A DNA stretch of 64,000 bases from Clostridium folliculivorans (GCF_024341905.1 NZ_BQXY01000001.1:1335013-1399012); one strand, 5' to 3'; counted from the first letter of the stretch, positions 24,677-33,287 are shown. Program-made: numbers and translations. The notes: generated from the sequence alone by a model not told the origin.

Positions 24677-25453
24677 TTAATAACCAAAGGGAGGTTCATT
24701 AACCACTGAATTTATAATATTTTTAGCAGTATATAGTTGCTCATCGGTTCCAGTGATTGCTAGCCAAGAGCCACCTTCTCCTCCAAATATTCCTCCGCCT
24801 GCAACTAGTTCTGCTGACGCTCCCGTTAGAATTTCAATAGATTCTAGCTCTGTAATAATTGTTCCACTTACCGGAATCATCTTCATTCCGTTTGTAGTGG
24901 AAGGTGAGTTAACCTTTGAAACAACTTGTCCAATATTACCAAAGATTCTTTTTTCTAATCCAACAGGAATGATAAGCTCGCTTCGCTTGCCTATTATAGC
25001 TTGCATCATAGGACCACTTGGTCCAAGGCTTGGCGTTCTAACTTGTATTGCTGCTAGCATTCTTTCTGAATCAATGGCATTTGCACCTTTTATTATAATA
25101 TCTCTTTTACCAAGACTTTCAGCTACATCAAAAATAGTTTTTCCTTTAGACCATTTGCCCTTCTCAATCACCACATCTGTATTAAAATAGGTACCAGTAG
25201 TATCTATTTTTTTGCCTGGTCCTGGAGTAATTCCACGGAAAAATGTGTTTCTAGAGAAATCTTCAATTTGCTCAATGTGCAGCAACAATTCCTCAGCAAC
25301 ATAACCGTTGGTGCTTCCCGCAATTATAACAATGGTATTATTCTCCAATGCAGTCTTTATCTGTTCCAGAGAAATAACAGCTTTAGCTATTAGCCTCTTG
25401 CCTGCTGGAACTGTAATGTGAAATTGATTTGTTTTTATATTATTTTTTATCAT
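24677..25453 (-). CDS. Conserved protein of unknown function, glycine-rich C-terminus
   Basis: 258 residues from the ATG at 25453, which has AAGGA seven bases upstream. The open frame extends a further 57 codons to a TTG at 25624, but that extension runs through the 30 bp inverted repeat and lacks a ribosome binding site. Visible features: FHITVPAGKRLIAKAVI, a glycine patch VIIAGSTNGYVAEELL, RGITPGPGKKIDT, SLGPSGPMMQAIIGKR and, near the C-terminus, AGGGIFGGEGGSWLAITG. No signal peptide or membrane helix. I do not recognise the family. The repeated small-residue loops suggest a nucleotide- or cofactor-binding fold (inference). Confidence 0.75.
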   Translation of the reverse strand: MIKNNIKTNQFHITVPAGKRLIAKAVISLEQIKTALENNTIVIIAGSTNGYVAEELLLHIEQIEDFSRNTFFRGITPGPGKKIDTTGTYFNTDVVIEKGKWSKGKTIFDVAESLGKRDIIIKGANAIDSERMLAAIQVRTPSLGPSGPMMQAIIGKRSELIIPVGLEKRIFGNIGQVVSKVNSPSTTNGMKMIPVSGTIITELESIEILTGASAELVAGGGIFGGEGGSWLAITGTDEQLYTAKNIINSVVNEPPFGY

Positions 25454-25573
25454 TTTAATCCTTCTTTCTCTCTCTTCTTTATCAAAAATAATTACCTCGA
25501 TTAATTCAAATCTTCTCATCGGATTGGCATAATTGAACCGTAATCTCATATTAAATGGATTTTGACGCATGGA

Positions 25574-25639
25574 CAAGTAGCCACTTTTTTGTTTGATACT
25601 TACCTGTATGTAAGTATCAAACAAAAAAGTGGCTACTTG
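25574..25639. repeat. Perfect 30 bp inverted repeat with 6 nt loop
   Basis: Left arm 25574-25603 starts CAAGTAGCCACTTTTTTG and ends GATACTTAC. The right arm, 25610-25639, is its exact reverse complement; the loop is CTGTAT. It sits between divergent genes, about 100 bp from each start. Exactness over 30 bp implies recent origin or strong selection. It could be a transcription barrier, an attenuator or paired transposon ends. Confidence 0.9.
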
Positions 25640-25740
25640 ATGATAACGTATGAAATAGTTATTATATTATTCATAACGTGTAGCTTAAAGCTAAAAAAAA
25701 CAGTTAGTTCTATTTATATACAAAAAGGACGGTAATTGTT

Positions 25741-26559
25741 ATGGATAAACTTTTATTTGGAATATCGGGATTACCCATTGGAAATGGCTCTGATAAATTT
25801 AACTATGCATCTGGAATATCTTACATAAAATCTATAGGTTTAGATGCAATGGAATTACTATTTGTGAGATCTGTTAATGTAACAGATACAAACAAAGATA
25901 TTATATTAAAAAGTAAATTTGATAATGATATTTATCTTTCTGCACATGGGTCACATTATATAAATCTTAATGCAGATGAATTAGAAAAACAGATACAATC
26001 AATGAATAGAATAATAAATGCCACGGAGGCACTTTCTAAAGTTGAAGGTAGAAGTCTTATATTCCATCCTGGTTTTTATTTAAAAGATTCAAAAGAAGAT
26101 ACTTATAAAACTATAAGAGATAATTTACTAAAGCTTCCATATAGAGGCGTAGACTATAGAGTTGAAACTACAGGGAAAGGTACTCAATTTGGAACGTTAG
26201 AGGAGCTAGTTTCTCTATGTAAAGAAGTTTCTTCATGCAAATTATGTATTGACTTTTCTCATATACATGCCAGAGAAAATGGCAGCTTAAAAAGATATGA
26301 TAATTTTGTAAGAATACTTGAATATGTGTTAGATGAATTGGGGCGAGAGGCATTAGATGACATGCATATTCATATGGGCGGTATAAATTACGGAGAAAAA
26401 GGGGAGAAAAATCATCTTCCTTTATTAGAAAGTGATTTCAATTATAGAGATTGCTTAAGGGCACTAAAAGATTTTAATGTGAAGGGATGTGTAATTTTAG
26501 AGGGGCCATTTGTGGAAAAGGATGCTTTATTGCTTAAAAATACTTATGTGAAGCTTTAA
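25741..26559 (+). CDS. TIM-barrel protein, endonuclease IV / sugar isomerase-like
   Basis: 272 residues. Metal-site motifs of the AP endonuclease family 2 barrel can be followed: SAHGSHYINL, LIFHPGFY, YRVETTGKGTQFG, CIDFSHIHAR, DMHIHMGGINYGEKGEKNH and VILEGPF. These give the His/Glu/Asp pattern of Nfo. This suggests a DNA-repair or xylose-isomerase-like enzyme, with Nfo-type slightly favoured by size and motifs. AAAGGACGG precedes the ATG. Confidence 0.82.
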   Translation: MDKLLFGISGLPIGNGSDKFNYASGISYIKSIGLDAMELLFVRSVNVTDTNKDIILKSKFDNDIYLSAHGSHYINLNADELEKQIQSMNRIINATEALSKVEGRSLIFHPGFYLKDSKEDTYKTIRDNLLKLPYRGVDYRVETTGKGTQFGTLEELVSLCKEVSSCKLCIDFSHIHARENGSLKRYDNFVRILEYVLDELGREALDDMHIHMGGINYGEKGEKNHLPLLESDFNYRDCLRALKDFNVKGCVILEGPFVEKDALLLKNTYVKL

Positions 26560-26736
26560 AAAAGAATTTTAATGAAGTATGACATACTTTCTGAACGGGA
26601 CTTTATCATAGTTATTTTGTTTTTAAGCATAACATATTCAATAATTACTTAATACAAGAGAAATTAAAGTATAATGAAAATTGAATTAGTAAAAGATTAT
26701 TTAAATTTATTCTATTTATAAAGGAGAGTTTAACAA

Positions 26737-27372
26737 ATGTATAATATTTATGAAGATTTACATCAATTTAGTTCATATGTACCACCTATAGATTTGACAT
26801 TTCATCAATACCTTTTATTAGCTGACGAACCCGTATTATTTCATACTGGAAGCGTACAGCAGACAGAAAGTTTATTGCCTTTATTGAAGGAGGTTCTTGG
26901 TAGCAACATATTAAAATATATCTTTATTTCACACTTTGAATCCGATGAATGTGGAGGTCTGTCACTAATATTAAAGCATTTTCCAGATGCAAAGCCTGTG
27001 TGCTCAGAAATTACAGCAAGACAGCTAAGTGGCTTTGGTATAACTAATAATATAATAATTAAAAAACCAGGAGAAAAGCTAATTTCTAATGACTATGAGC
27101 TAGAATTTATAAGTTATCCATCTGAAATGCATCTTTGGGAAGGGTTACTTGTGATGGAAAACAAACGTGGAATATTTTTCAGCAGTGATCTAGTGTTCCG
27201 TTTCGGAAATGCCAACGGTGCAGTAATAGAAGGTGATTGGCAGAAGGAAATAGAAAATATTACACCTCAGCAAGTGCCTGATCCTCAACAAAAAGAAAAG
27301 CTGCAAAACACTTTAAAGAAATTAAGTCCTAAATTTGTGGCTACTGGCCATGGAGCTTGTTTAAAATTATAG
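26737..27372 (+). CDS. MBL-fold hydrolase, HxExD (flavodiiron-like) variant
   Basis: 211 residues. The first metal motif reads SHFESDECGG, so His66, Glu68 and Asp70 are present as in oxygen-binding diiron proteins rather than the HxHxDH of hydrolases; the usual final His is Glu71. His in EMHLWEG, Asp in FSSDLV and His in ATGHG complete the site. There is no flavodoxin domain, unlike full flavodiiron proteins. It could be an ODP-type oxygen or redox sensor domain or a divergent hydrolase. AAAGGAG precedes the ATG. Confidence 0.8.
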   Translation: MYNIYEDLHQFSSYVPPIDLTFHQYLLLADEPVLFHTGSVQQTESLLPLLKEVLGSNILKYIFISHFESDECGGLSLILKHFPDAKPVCSEITARQLSGFGITNNIIIKKPGEKLISNDYELEFISYPSEMHLWEGLLVMENKRGIFFSSDLVFRFGNANGAVIEGDWQKEIENITPQQVPDPQQKEKLQNTLKKLSPKFVATGHGACLKL

Positions 27373-27431
27373 GTAAGAACCATAATTCTTTACTGGATTT
27401 ATATCACAAATAATTCAACATGAAATATTTG

Positions 27432-27466
27432 ATGACACCAACTAATATATTGTTAGTTGGTGTCAT
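27432..27466 (+). terminator. Terminator of the MBL-fold gene
   Basis: ATGACACCAACTAA and TTAGTTGGTGTCAT, perfect 14 bp stem with a 7-nt loop, then TGTT. Confidence 0.75.
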
Positions 27467-27666
27467 TGTTACTTAAATAACAACCTATGTTATTTTGAAG
27501 AGTATTATAAGAAACGTAAGTTTTTTTGTATTTTGATAACCTATAATTAAATTCTTCATTTGAAAGTAGAGTCATAACATATTTATTAGAATTATTACTA
27601 CAAGACGGTTTAATTTATGAATACTTAATCAATACTTAATGAATAGTAAATCTCTCTTCAATCGAC

Positions 27667-28068
27667 CTACTTATTAAAATACATTCCTGTATGTATATCC
27701 TCATTTCCAGCTTCAATAGTTTCTTTACAATAAGAACATTTAGCATTAATTAAATCTAAAGATTTTTGGAGTTCCACCATTTCTTCTTCAACAGCCTTTT
27801 TTCTTTCAAGTAACATTTCATATATTTCAGTTAATGAACCATCGCCATTTTTTATCAAATTACAAAAAGTTCGTATTTCCTTAATTGGCATTCCTGTCTG
27901 CTTAAATTTTTCTATTGACGCTAACATAACTAAATCTGAATCTGAAAAAATACGATATCCAGCTTCGCTTCTTTCGACAAAAGGCAAAAGCCCTTCTTTA
28001 TCATAATATCTTATTGTAGAAATAGATAAATTCATCTTTTCAGCTACTTCTTTAATTGTATATTTCAT
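27667..28068 (-). CDS. MerR-family regulator
   Basis: 133 residues. The N-terminal winged HTH is YTIKEVAEKMNLSISTIRYY with DKEGLLPFVERSEAGYRIF. A coiled-coil dimerisation helix follows at about 80-108, then a short C-terminal effector region with KCSYCKET, two cysteines that could bind metal or sense thiols. Divergent from the transketolase-like gene, whose promoter has the 19 bp spacer and central palindrome of MerR targets. This is therefore its probable activator. A 96 bp palindromic element lies between them. Confidence 0.92.
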   Translation of the reverse strand: MKYTIKEVAEKMNLSISTIRYYDKEGLLPFVERSEAGYRIFSDSDLVMLASIEKFKQTGMPIKEIRTFCNLIKNGDGSLTEIYEMLLERKKAVEEEMVELQKSLDLINAKCSYCKETIEAGNEDIHTGMYFNK

Positions 28069-28181
28069 AACTTCACCTCATCATTGCTAGTTGCTACAAA
28101 TCTAATCTTCTTCTAATTATTAGTTTAAATATGGGTTATGTCAAAGTACTGAGTTGAAATTGAGATGTAACTCTTTCTAGA

Positions 28182-28277
28182 GATGTACCAGTTCGAACTG
28201 AAAACTATTTTTAAAACTCTCACGGGTTCTGGTGAGAAGATTTAAAAATAATAAGTTTTATTACGAAGGGGTACATC
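28182..28277. repeat. 96 bp palindromic element, copy C (inverted)
   Basis: Runs from GATGTACCAGTTCGAACTG to ACGAAGGGGTACATC, exactly 96 bp. Its reverse complement is nearly identical to copy D at 51508-51603. The central ACTCTCACGGG...TGGTGAG stem is intact. It is inserted between a MerR gene and its presumed target promoter, 100 bp upstream of the -35. Confidence 0.85.
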
Positions 28278-28376
28278 TATAATACTTAAGTGCCATCGTA
28301 ATTTAATGAGTATTATTAAATAATGAACAACTATTATAGTTAACTTGATATTTCAAAAAATTATATAGATATGGTA

Positions 28377-28407
28377 TTGACTCTAAAGTTAACTTTAGGG
28401 TTATAGT
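28377..28407 (+). promoter_or_regulatory. MerR-type promoter of the transketolase-like gene
   Basis: TTGACT (28377-28382), a 19 bp spacer holding the perfect palindrome CTAAAGTTAACTTTAG (28383-28398), then TATAGT (28402-28407). The over-long spacer with a central dyad is the classic MerR arrangement, where the activator untwists DNA to align the hexamers. Confidence 0.85.
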
Positions 28408-28456
28408 CATAGTAAGCAAAACATTATTTAAAAATAATAAAGCAAAGGAGAGTACT

Positions 28457-30217
28457 ATGTCAAATATATTAAACAAAATAGATTCGCCAAAGGATTTAAA
28501 AGAACTTTCAATAGAGGAATTAAGCGTCTTAGCAAGTGAAATCAGAGAAGCATTGCTTAAGAAAGTAAATGTAATTGGGGGACATGTAGGTCCAAACTTA
28601 GGAATGGTTGAAGCAACAATAGCCTTGCATTATGTTTTTAACTCACCAATAGATAAGATGGTTTATGACGTTTCGCATCAAAGTTATGTCCATAAGATTT
28701 TAACTGGACGTAAGGAAGCTTTTACAAATCCAGAAAAGTATCACACAGTTTCTGGATATACAAATCCTGATGAAAGTGAACATGATTATTTTAAAGTTGG
28801 ACATACTTCAACCTCTATAAGTCTTGCAACAGGACTTGCAAAAGCAAGAGATTTAAAAGGTGATAAGGAAAATATAATAGCTATTATAGGTGATGGTGCT
28901 TTAAGCGGAGGACAAGCTTATGAAGGGCTTAACAATGCCTCAGTATTAAATAGCAATATTATAATATTAGTAAATGATAATGAGATGTCTATAGCAGAAA
29001 ACCATGGCGGAGTTTATGAAAATTTTGCTCTTTTAAGAGAGACAAAAGGAAAGGCAGAAAAGAATTTTTTTAAGACCATAGGCTTTGATTATTACTACAG
29101 TGAAGAAGGTCATAATATAGAACAATTAATAGAAGTCTTTGAAAAAGTTAAAGATATTGATCATCCGGTAGTAGTACATATGCACACAATTAAAGGAAAA
29201 GGCTTAGAAGTAGCTGAAAAGAATAAGGAACAATGGCACTCAGCATTTCCAGGTGCACTTAATATAAAGCCTGACCAAAAGATACAAATGCCAGAAAGCT
29301 ATCCAAGCATCACCAAAGATTTTATAGTTGATAAATATGAGAAAGGTGAAAATGTAATTGCAATTACAGCAGCTACACCAGTATTTACTGGATTTACTCC
29401 TGATCTTAGAGTACAGGCTGGAATTCATTACACTGATGTGGGAATAGCAGAAGAACATGCAGTTGCTTTTGCCTCAGGACTAGCAAGAAATGGAGCAAAG
29501 CCAATTTTATCAATAGCAAGTTCCTTTGTACAACGTACTTACGACCAATTATCACATGATTTATCCTTAAATAATAATGCTGCAACTATTCTTGTGTATG
29601 CTGCTGGAATTTCAGCAATGGATTCAACTCATTTGGGTACCTTTGATATACCATTAATAAGTAATATACCAAATATGGTTTATTTAGCGCCAACCTGTAA
29701 AGAAGAATATTTAGCTATGTTAAACTGGGCAGTAGACCAAAATAGCCATCCTGTAGCTATAAGAATACCAGATTGGAATCTTATCTCTACAGGGATAGAA
29801 GATACAACTGATTATTCTATATTGAATAAATATAAGGTAATGGAAAAGGGCAGTGAAGTGGCTATTATAGGTCTAGGAGGTTTCTTTAAATTAGGTAAAA
29901 AAGTAAAAACTATGTTAAAGGACAAACTGGGTATTGATGCAACTCTTATAAATCCTCACTTCATAACAGGCTTAGATGAAGATTTATTAAAGTCACTAGA
30001 AAGCAATCATAAATTAGTTATTACTTTAGAAGATGGTATACTTGATGGTGGCTTTGGAGAGAAAATAGCTCGTTTCTATGGAGCATCAGATGTAAAAGTC
30101 TTAAACTTCGGAAGCAAGAAAGAATTTACTGATAGTGTACCGCTAAACGAATTATATGAAAAATATCATCTAACTGATGAGCTTATAGTAGCTGATATAG
30201 AGAAATGTCTTAAGTAG
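28457..30217 (+). CDS. 1-deoxyxylulose-5-phosphate synthase-like transketolase-family enzyme
   Basis: 586 residues, thiamine-diphosphate enzyme. The N-terminal part has GGHVGPNLGMVE, YDVSHQSYVHKILTGR, the ThDP motif GDGALSGGQAYEGLNN...NDNEMSIAE and HTIKGKG. The pyrimidine domain follows (TDVGIAEEHAVAFASGLA, then FVQRTYDQLSHD) with a C-terminal transketolase domain. It is most like Dxs but about 35 residues shorter than usual. A MerR-inducible second copy suggests a specialised role rather than housekeeping isoprenoid synthesis (inference). AAAGGAG precedes the ATG. Confidence 0.85.
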   Translation: MSNILNKIDSPKDLKELSIEELSVLASEIREALLKKVNVIGGHVGPNLGMVEATIALHYVFNSPIDKMVYDVSHQSYVHKILTGRKEAFTNPEKYHTVSGYTNPDESEHDYFKVGHTSTSISLATGLAKARDLKGDKENIIAIIGDGALSGGQAYEGLNNASVLNSNIIILVNDNEMSIAENHGGVYENFALLRETKGKAEKNFFKTIGFDYYYSEEGHNIEQLIEVFEKVKDIDHPVVVHMHTIKGKGLEVAEKNKEQWHSAFPGALNIKPDQKIQMPESYPSITKDFIVDKYEKGENVIAITAATPVFTGFTPDLRVQAGIHYTDVGIAEEHAVAFASGLARNGAKPILSIASSFVQRTYDQLSHDLSLNNNAATILVYAAGISAMDSTHLGTFDIPLISNIPNMVYLAPTCKEEYLAMLNWAVDQNSHPVAIRIPDWNLISTGIEDTTDYSILNKYKVMEKGSEVAIIGLGGFFKLGKKVKTMLKDKLGIDATLINPHFITGLDEDLLKSLESNHKLVITLEDGILDGGFGEKIARFYGASDVKVLNFGSKKEFTDSVPLNELYEKYHLTDELIVADIEKCLK

Positions 30218-30329
30218 AAATGTAGGTGTTTATATATTTTTTTCCTTAGTAAGCATGGTACATAGGATAAATAACAGTATATTGATTTTTTCGTATTAAA
30301 TAATCAATAATAATTGAAGGAAACTTGTA

Positions 30330-30359
30330 ATCTCCTCACTGCCTTTTAAGTGAGGAGAT
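30330..30359. terminator. Hairpin between convergent genes
   Basis: ATCTCCTCACT and AGTGAGGAGAT, perfect 11 bp stem. The T-run is poor on either strand but the position fits a bidirectional terminator. Confidence 0.6.
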
Positions 30360-30364
30360 AAAGT

Positions 30365-30748
30365 TTATAATGTGATATTTCGTTCTTGAAACACTTTTTT
30401 GGCTGTAAAGATAGCATTTAGTACTTTTGGAAATCCAGTATAAGGTATACATTGTAAGAAGGTTTCTACCACTTTAACTGGTTCAATTCCTGTGTTTAAG
30501 GCTCCGTTAATATGAACTTCTAATTGTGGTTCGCATCCACCAGCTGTAAGTAGGCTAACGATAGTAATCATTTCTCGCTCCTGTAGTGATAAGACAGGTC
30601 TAGAATAAATATCACCAAAAGCAAATTCAATGATGTATTTTCCGAGGTCTGGTGATATATCTTGTAGAGATTGAATCACTGCATCGCCACCTTTTCCATC
30701 CACAGCTTTTAAATTTTCCATTCCTTTTATAAATCTTGTATTATCCAT
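30365..30748 (-). CDS. Carboxymuconolactone decarboxylase family protein
   Basis: 127 residues with the CMD core LQEREMITIVSLLTAGG, then EPQLEVHINGALNTG and LQCIPYTGFPKVLNA. Family members are decarboxylases or AhpD-like peroxidase partners; the CxxC of AhpD is not present, so a peroxidase role is unlikely. GGGAGG precedes the ATG. Its promoter has a 19 bp spacer and it is divergent from a MerR gene, so it is very probably MerR-activated. It is similar to CMD proteins found with SDRs in aldehyde or quinone responses. Confidence 0.9.
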   Translation of the reverse strand: MDNTRFIKGMENLKAVDGKGGDAVIQSLQDISPDLGKYIIEFAFGDIYSRPVLSLQEREMITIVSLLTAGGCEPQLEVHINGALNTGIEPVKVVETFLQCIPYTGFPKVLNAIFTAKKVFQERNITL

Positions 30749-30779
30749 AATAAAACCTCCCTATGTAGTTGATATTTGA

Positions 30780-30810
30780 AGAATATCACTTCAAGTATGG
30801 TTTAAGTCAA
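30780..30810 (-). promoter_or_regulatory. MerR-type promoter of the CMD gene
   Basis: On the minus strand TTGACT (30810-30805), 19 bp spacer, TATTCT (30785-30780). The spacer has a dyad ACTTAA...TTGAAGT. Closely resembles the SDR promoter at 6234-6264. Confidence 0.8.
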
Positions 30811-31030
30811 TGAACAAATTATGAATTATAGATAGACATACTACTTCAAATTGAAACTTATCAAAATAATGCTTCGTAAAACCATCGAAAGTATTATCAA
30901 ATATATTTTATTTGTAACTGGTTTATCTATAGAAAAATCCCAATGAAGTGTAAATTGATGATATAATTACAAATAATGGTTAATGACATTTTGATATGTT
31001 ATGAAAGAATTTATATAGGCGAGGTGTGAG

Positions 31031-31378
31031 ATGACAATTGGTGAATTCTCTGAGTTAACCGGTATAAGCTGTTCGGCATTAAGATATTATGAGGACAAAG
31101 GTTTAATCCAAGTTGAAAGAGATGCCGGAAATAGAAGAATTTATTCTGATAAAGATGTTGAATGGGTGAAGTTTCTACAACGGCTTAAGGATACAGGTAT
31201 GTCCCTAAAAGATATGAAGAGATATTCTGACTTGAGATATGAGGGTGATTCCACAATTTCAGAAAGACTTGAGATATTACAAAAGCATGAGATTTATGTA
31301 GAAGAACAAAGAAAACTTTGGGAAGAGTACTCTGAAAATCTAAAGTCTAAAATTCAATGGTATAAAAAGCAACTTTGA
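31031..31378 (+). CDS. MerR-family regulator
   Basis: 115 residues: TIGEFSELTGISCSALRYYE, DKGLIQVERDAGNRRIYSD, then a long dimerisation helix to the end with almost no effector domain. No cysteine in the C-terminal part, so it probably senses an organic ligand or electrophile rather than metal. GAGGTG precedes the ATG. Divergent from the CMD gene, whose promoter it likely activates; the SDR promoter at 6.2 kb is a second candidate target. Confidence 0.92.
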   Translation: MTIGEFSELTGISCSALRYYEDKGLIQVERDAGNRRIYSDKDVEWVKFLQRLKDTGMSLKDMKRYSDLRYEGDSTISERLEILQKHEIYVEEQRKLWEEYSENLKSKIQWYKKQL

Positions 31379-31404
31379 TTTTATTGATTGTAAAGGAGAT
31401 TGAG

Positions 31405-31935
31405 ATGGAAAACATAATTACAGATAGGGTAATTATTAGAAAGTTTGAACAAAATGACTGGCAGGATTTATATGAATACTTGTCAGATAAAGAGGTTGTC
31501 AAATTTGAACCCTATGATATTTATTCAGAAAATCAGGCTAAAGAAGAAGCAGTTAGAAGATCGAAAGATGAAGCTTTCTATGCAGTTTGCTTAAGGGAAG
31601 ATGGGAAGTTAATAGGAAACTTGTATTTAGGTAAAGGAGATTTTGATACATGGGAATTAGGCTATGTATTTAATAGTAATTATCAAGGCCAAGGTTATGC
31701 CACAGAGGGGGCGAAGGCATTACTTGACTATGCCTTTACACATTTAGGAGCAAGGCGTGTTATAGCTATGTGTAATCCAAAGAATGAGCATTCTTGGAAG
31801 CTACTTGAACGATTGTCTATGAGGCGTGAGGGATTGCTTTTACAGAATATCTATTTTAAAACAAATAGAAATGGTGAGCCTATATGGCTTGATACTTATG
31901 AATATGCCATATTAAAGAAAGAATGGTGTAAGTAG
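31405..31935 (+). CDS. RimJ/RimL-type GNAT acetyltransferase
   Basis: 176 residues from the ATG at 31405 with AAGGAG just upstream; an in-frame extension of ten codons lacks a ribosome binding site. Motif A FNSNYQGQGYATEGAKALLDYAF and CNPKNEHSWKLLERLSMRREG are typical of the RimJ/RimL/YoaA branch. Acceptor unknown. First gene of the same-strand accessory island. It is similar in layout to the GNAT at 38839. Confidence 0.9.
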   Translation: MENIITDRVIIRKFEQNDWQDLYEYLSDKEVVKFEPYDIYSENQAKEEAVRRSKDEAFYAVCLREDGKLIGNLYLGKGDFDTWELGYVFNSNYQGQGYATEGAKALLDYAFTHLGARRVIAMCNPKNEHSWKLLERLSMRREGLLLQNIYFKTNRNGEPIWLDTYEYAILKKEWCK

Positions 31936-31953
31936 TATAGCTAAGTGTAAGTG

Positions 31954-31996
31954 AGCTGTATAAATACTATTTAATATAGTGTTTATACAGCTTTTT
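31954..31996 (+). terminator. Terminator of the RimJ-like gene
   Basis: AGCTGTATAAATACTAT and ATAGTGTTTATACAGCT pair at 16 of 17 positions, ending in a T-run. Confidence 0.85.
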
Positions 31997-32135
31997 CATT
32001 TAAACAGTATTTTTGTTCATGCATCTATAGATATACAATTTTTCTATATATTTGAATATTTGTGGGTGAGTAGTATATAATTAAAGAAATGTATAATTGA
32101 AAATTACCACTAAATAATGCTTACTTAAATAATTT

Positions 32136-32155
32136 GAAGACAAATAGTAATTTGT
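32136..32155 (+). repeat. Island spacer repeat a
   Basis: GAAGACAAATAGTAATTTGT, 56 bases before the next start. It differs from the copy at 46571-46590 by one base. Confidence 0.7.
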
Positions 32156-32211
32156 AGGTTTGATTTGACTTCAGGTTATTTATACTATGGGAACAGGAGG
32201 AAGGTGAATGG

Positions 32212-33051
32212 ATGCAAACTATTTTTAGAAAAGATTTTCAAGGAGTTTTCTATCCCTCAAAAACAAATGAAAAGGCTATGATTATTGTAAGCGGTAGCGA
32301 TGGGGGGATTAAATGGGCTAATAAAATTGCCTCTGTATATTCTGCTCATGGTATTTCATCGCTTGCTGTTGCATATTGGAAAACAAAATACACGTCGAAA
32401 ACTCTTGCACTAATTCCCATAGAAATTATTCAATCCGCTGTACTTTGGCTTAAGAACAATGGTTATTCAAAGGTTGGCATATATGGTGTTTCAAAAGGTG
32501 CAGAGCTTGCTTTAATTTCAGGAAGCTTAATCACCAAAATTGAATTTGTTATTGCAGTTTCACCTTCCTGTTGTGTTTTTGAAGGAATTGCAATGCCACA
32601 CTATGCTAATGCTTCTAGTTGGACATGGAGTGGTAAACCATTGATGTATGCTTCTTTTCATAATATTTCAGTAAGCATAATAAAGAATATTTTAAAAAAA
32701 CATGAATTTGGCTTTGTAGAACAATACCTTGATGTCCTTGAAAAAAATAGAAATGAAGAAAACACAATCAAAGTTGAAAATATAAACGGCCCAATACTCT
32801 TGTTATCAGCAAAAGAAGATGCCCAATGGCCTTCTGCTGAAATGGGAAAAATGATTTGTGATAGACTAAACAACAAGAAATTTGCATTTTCATTTCACCA
32901 TGAAATCTTTTATCCTGCCAGCCATATATTATGTCCTGTAAAAACTAAAATGGTGCTTGCATATCGTATGGAAAGACAGTACAAAAAAGAATGTGAAGTG
33001 GCAAGGAGGCAAGCATTGAAGATTTCGTTAGATTGGATAGAGAGGTTATAA
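32212..33051 (+). CDS. Alpha/beta hydrolase, acyl-CoA thioesterase (BAAT C-terminal)-like
   Basis: 279 residues. Nucleophile elbow GVSKGAELAL near 93-102 (Ser95), probable catalytic Asp in LLLSAKEDAQWPS and His in YPASHILCP. The GxSxGxE motif and the following cap match the BAAT/acyl-CoA thioester hydrolase C-terminal family. The N-terminal Ig-like domain of animal enzymes is absent, as is usual in bacteria. GGAGGAAGG precedes the ATG; an ATG three bases earlier terminates at once. Substrate unknown. Confidence 0.85.
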   Translation: MQTIFRKDFQGVFYPSKTNEKAMIIVSGSDGGIKWANKIASVYSAHGISSLAVAYWKTKYTSKTLALIPIEIIQSAVLWLKNNGYSKVGIYGVSKGAELALISGSLITKIEFVIAVSPSCCVFEGIAMPHYANASSWTWSGKPLMYASFHNISVSIIKNILKKHEFGFVEQYLDVLEKNRNEENTIKVENINGPILLLSAKEDAQWPSAEMGKMICDRLNNKKFAFSFHHEIFYPASHILCPVKTKMVLAYRMERQYKKECEVARRQALKISLDWIERL

Positions 33052-33082
33052 GTATAAAAAAAAGCCTGTTAAATTCTAATAT

Positions 33083-33095
33083 GAAGTGGTACATC
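33083..33095. repeat. Fragment of the 96 bp palindromic element
   Basis: GAAGTGGTACATC matches one end of the 96 bp elements; the rest is absent. Confidence 0.4.
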
Positions 33096-33189
33096 CATAT
33101 ACAGTGTAGGTTAAATGGTAAGAAAAAGAATTATACAGAAGCTCTAAAAATTATCAAAATCCTCTCAAACCCTGATTCTATGAGTAAAT

Positions 33190-33250
33190 AGTTAAATAGT
33201 TATAAAGTTAACTTTTTAAAAAGTTATAATTTTAAGAAGTTAAAAAGTTA
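33190..33250. repeat. Short-period A+T-rich repeats of AGTTA
   Basis: Six copies of AGTTA within 61 bp upstream of the AAC(3) gene, some in AGTTATAA and AGTTAAAA contexts. This could be simple low-complexity DNA or a cluster of binding sites. Confidence 0.4.
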
Positions 33251-33287
33251 TGTTGTATAGAAATATTAAGAGACGAGGAACAGCAAA

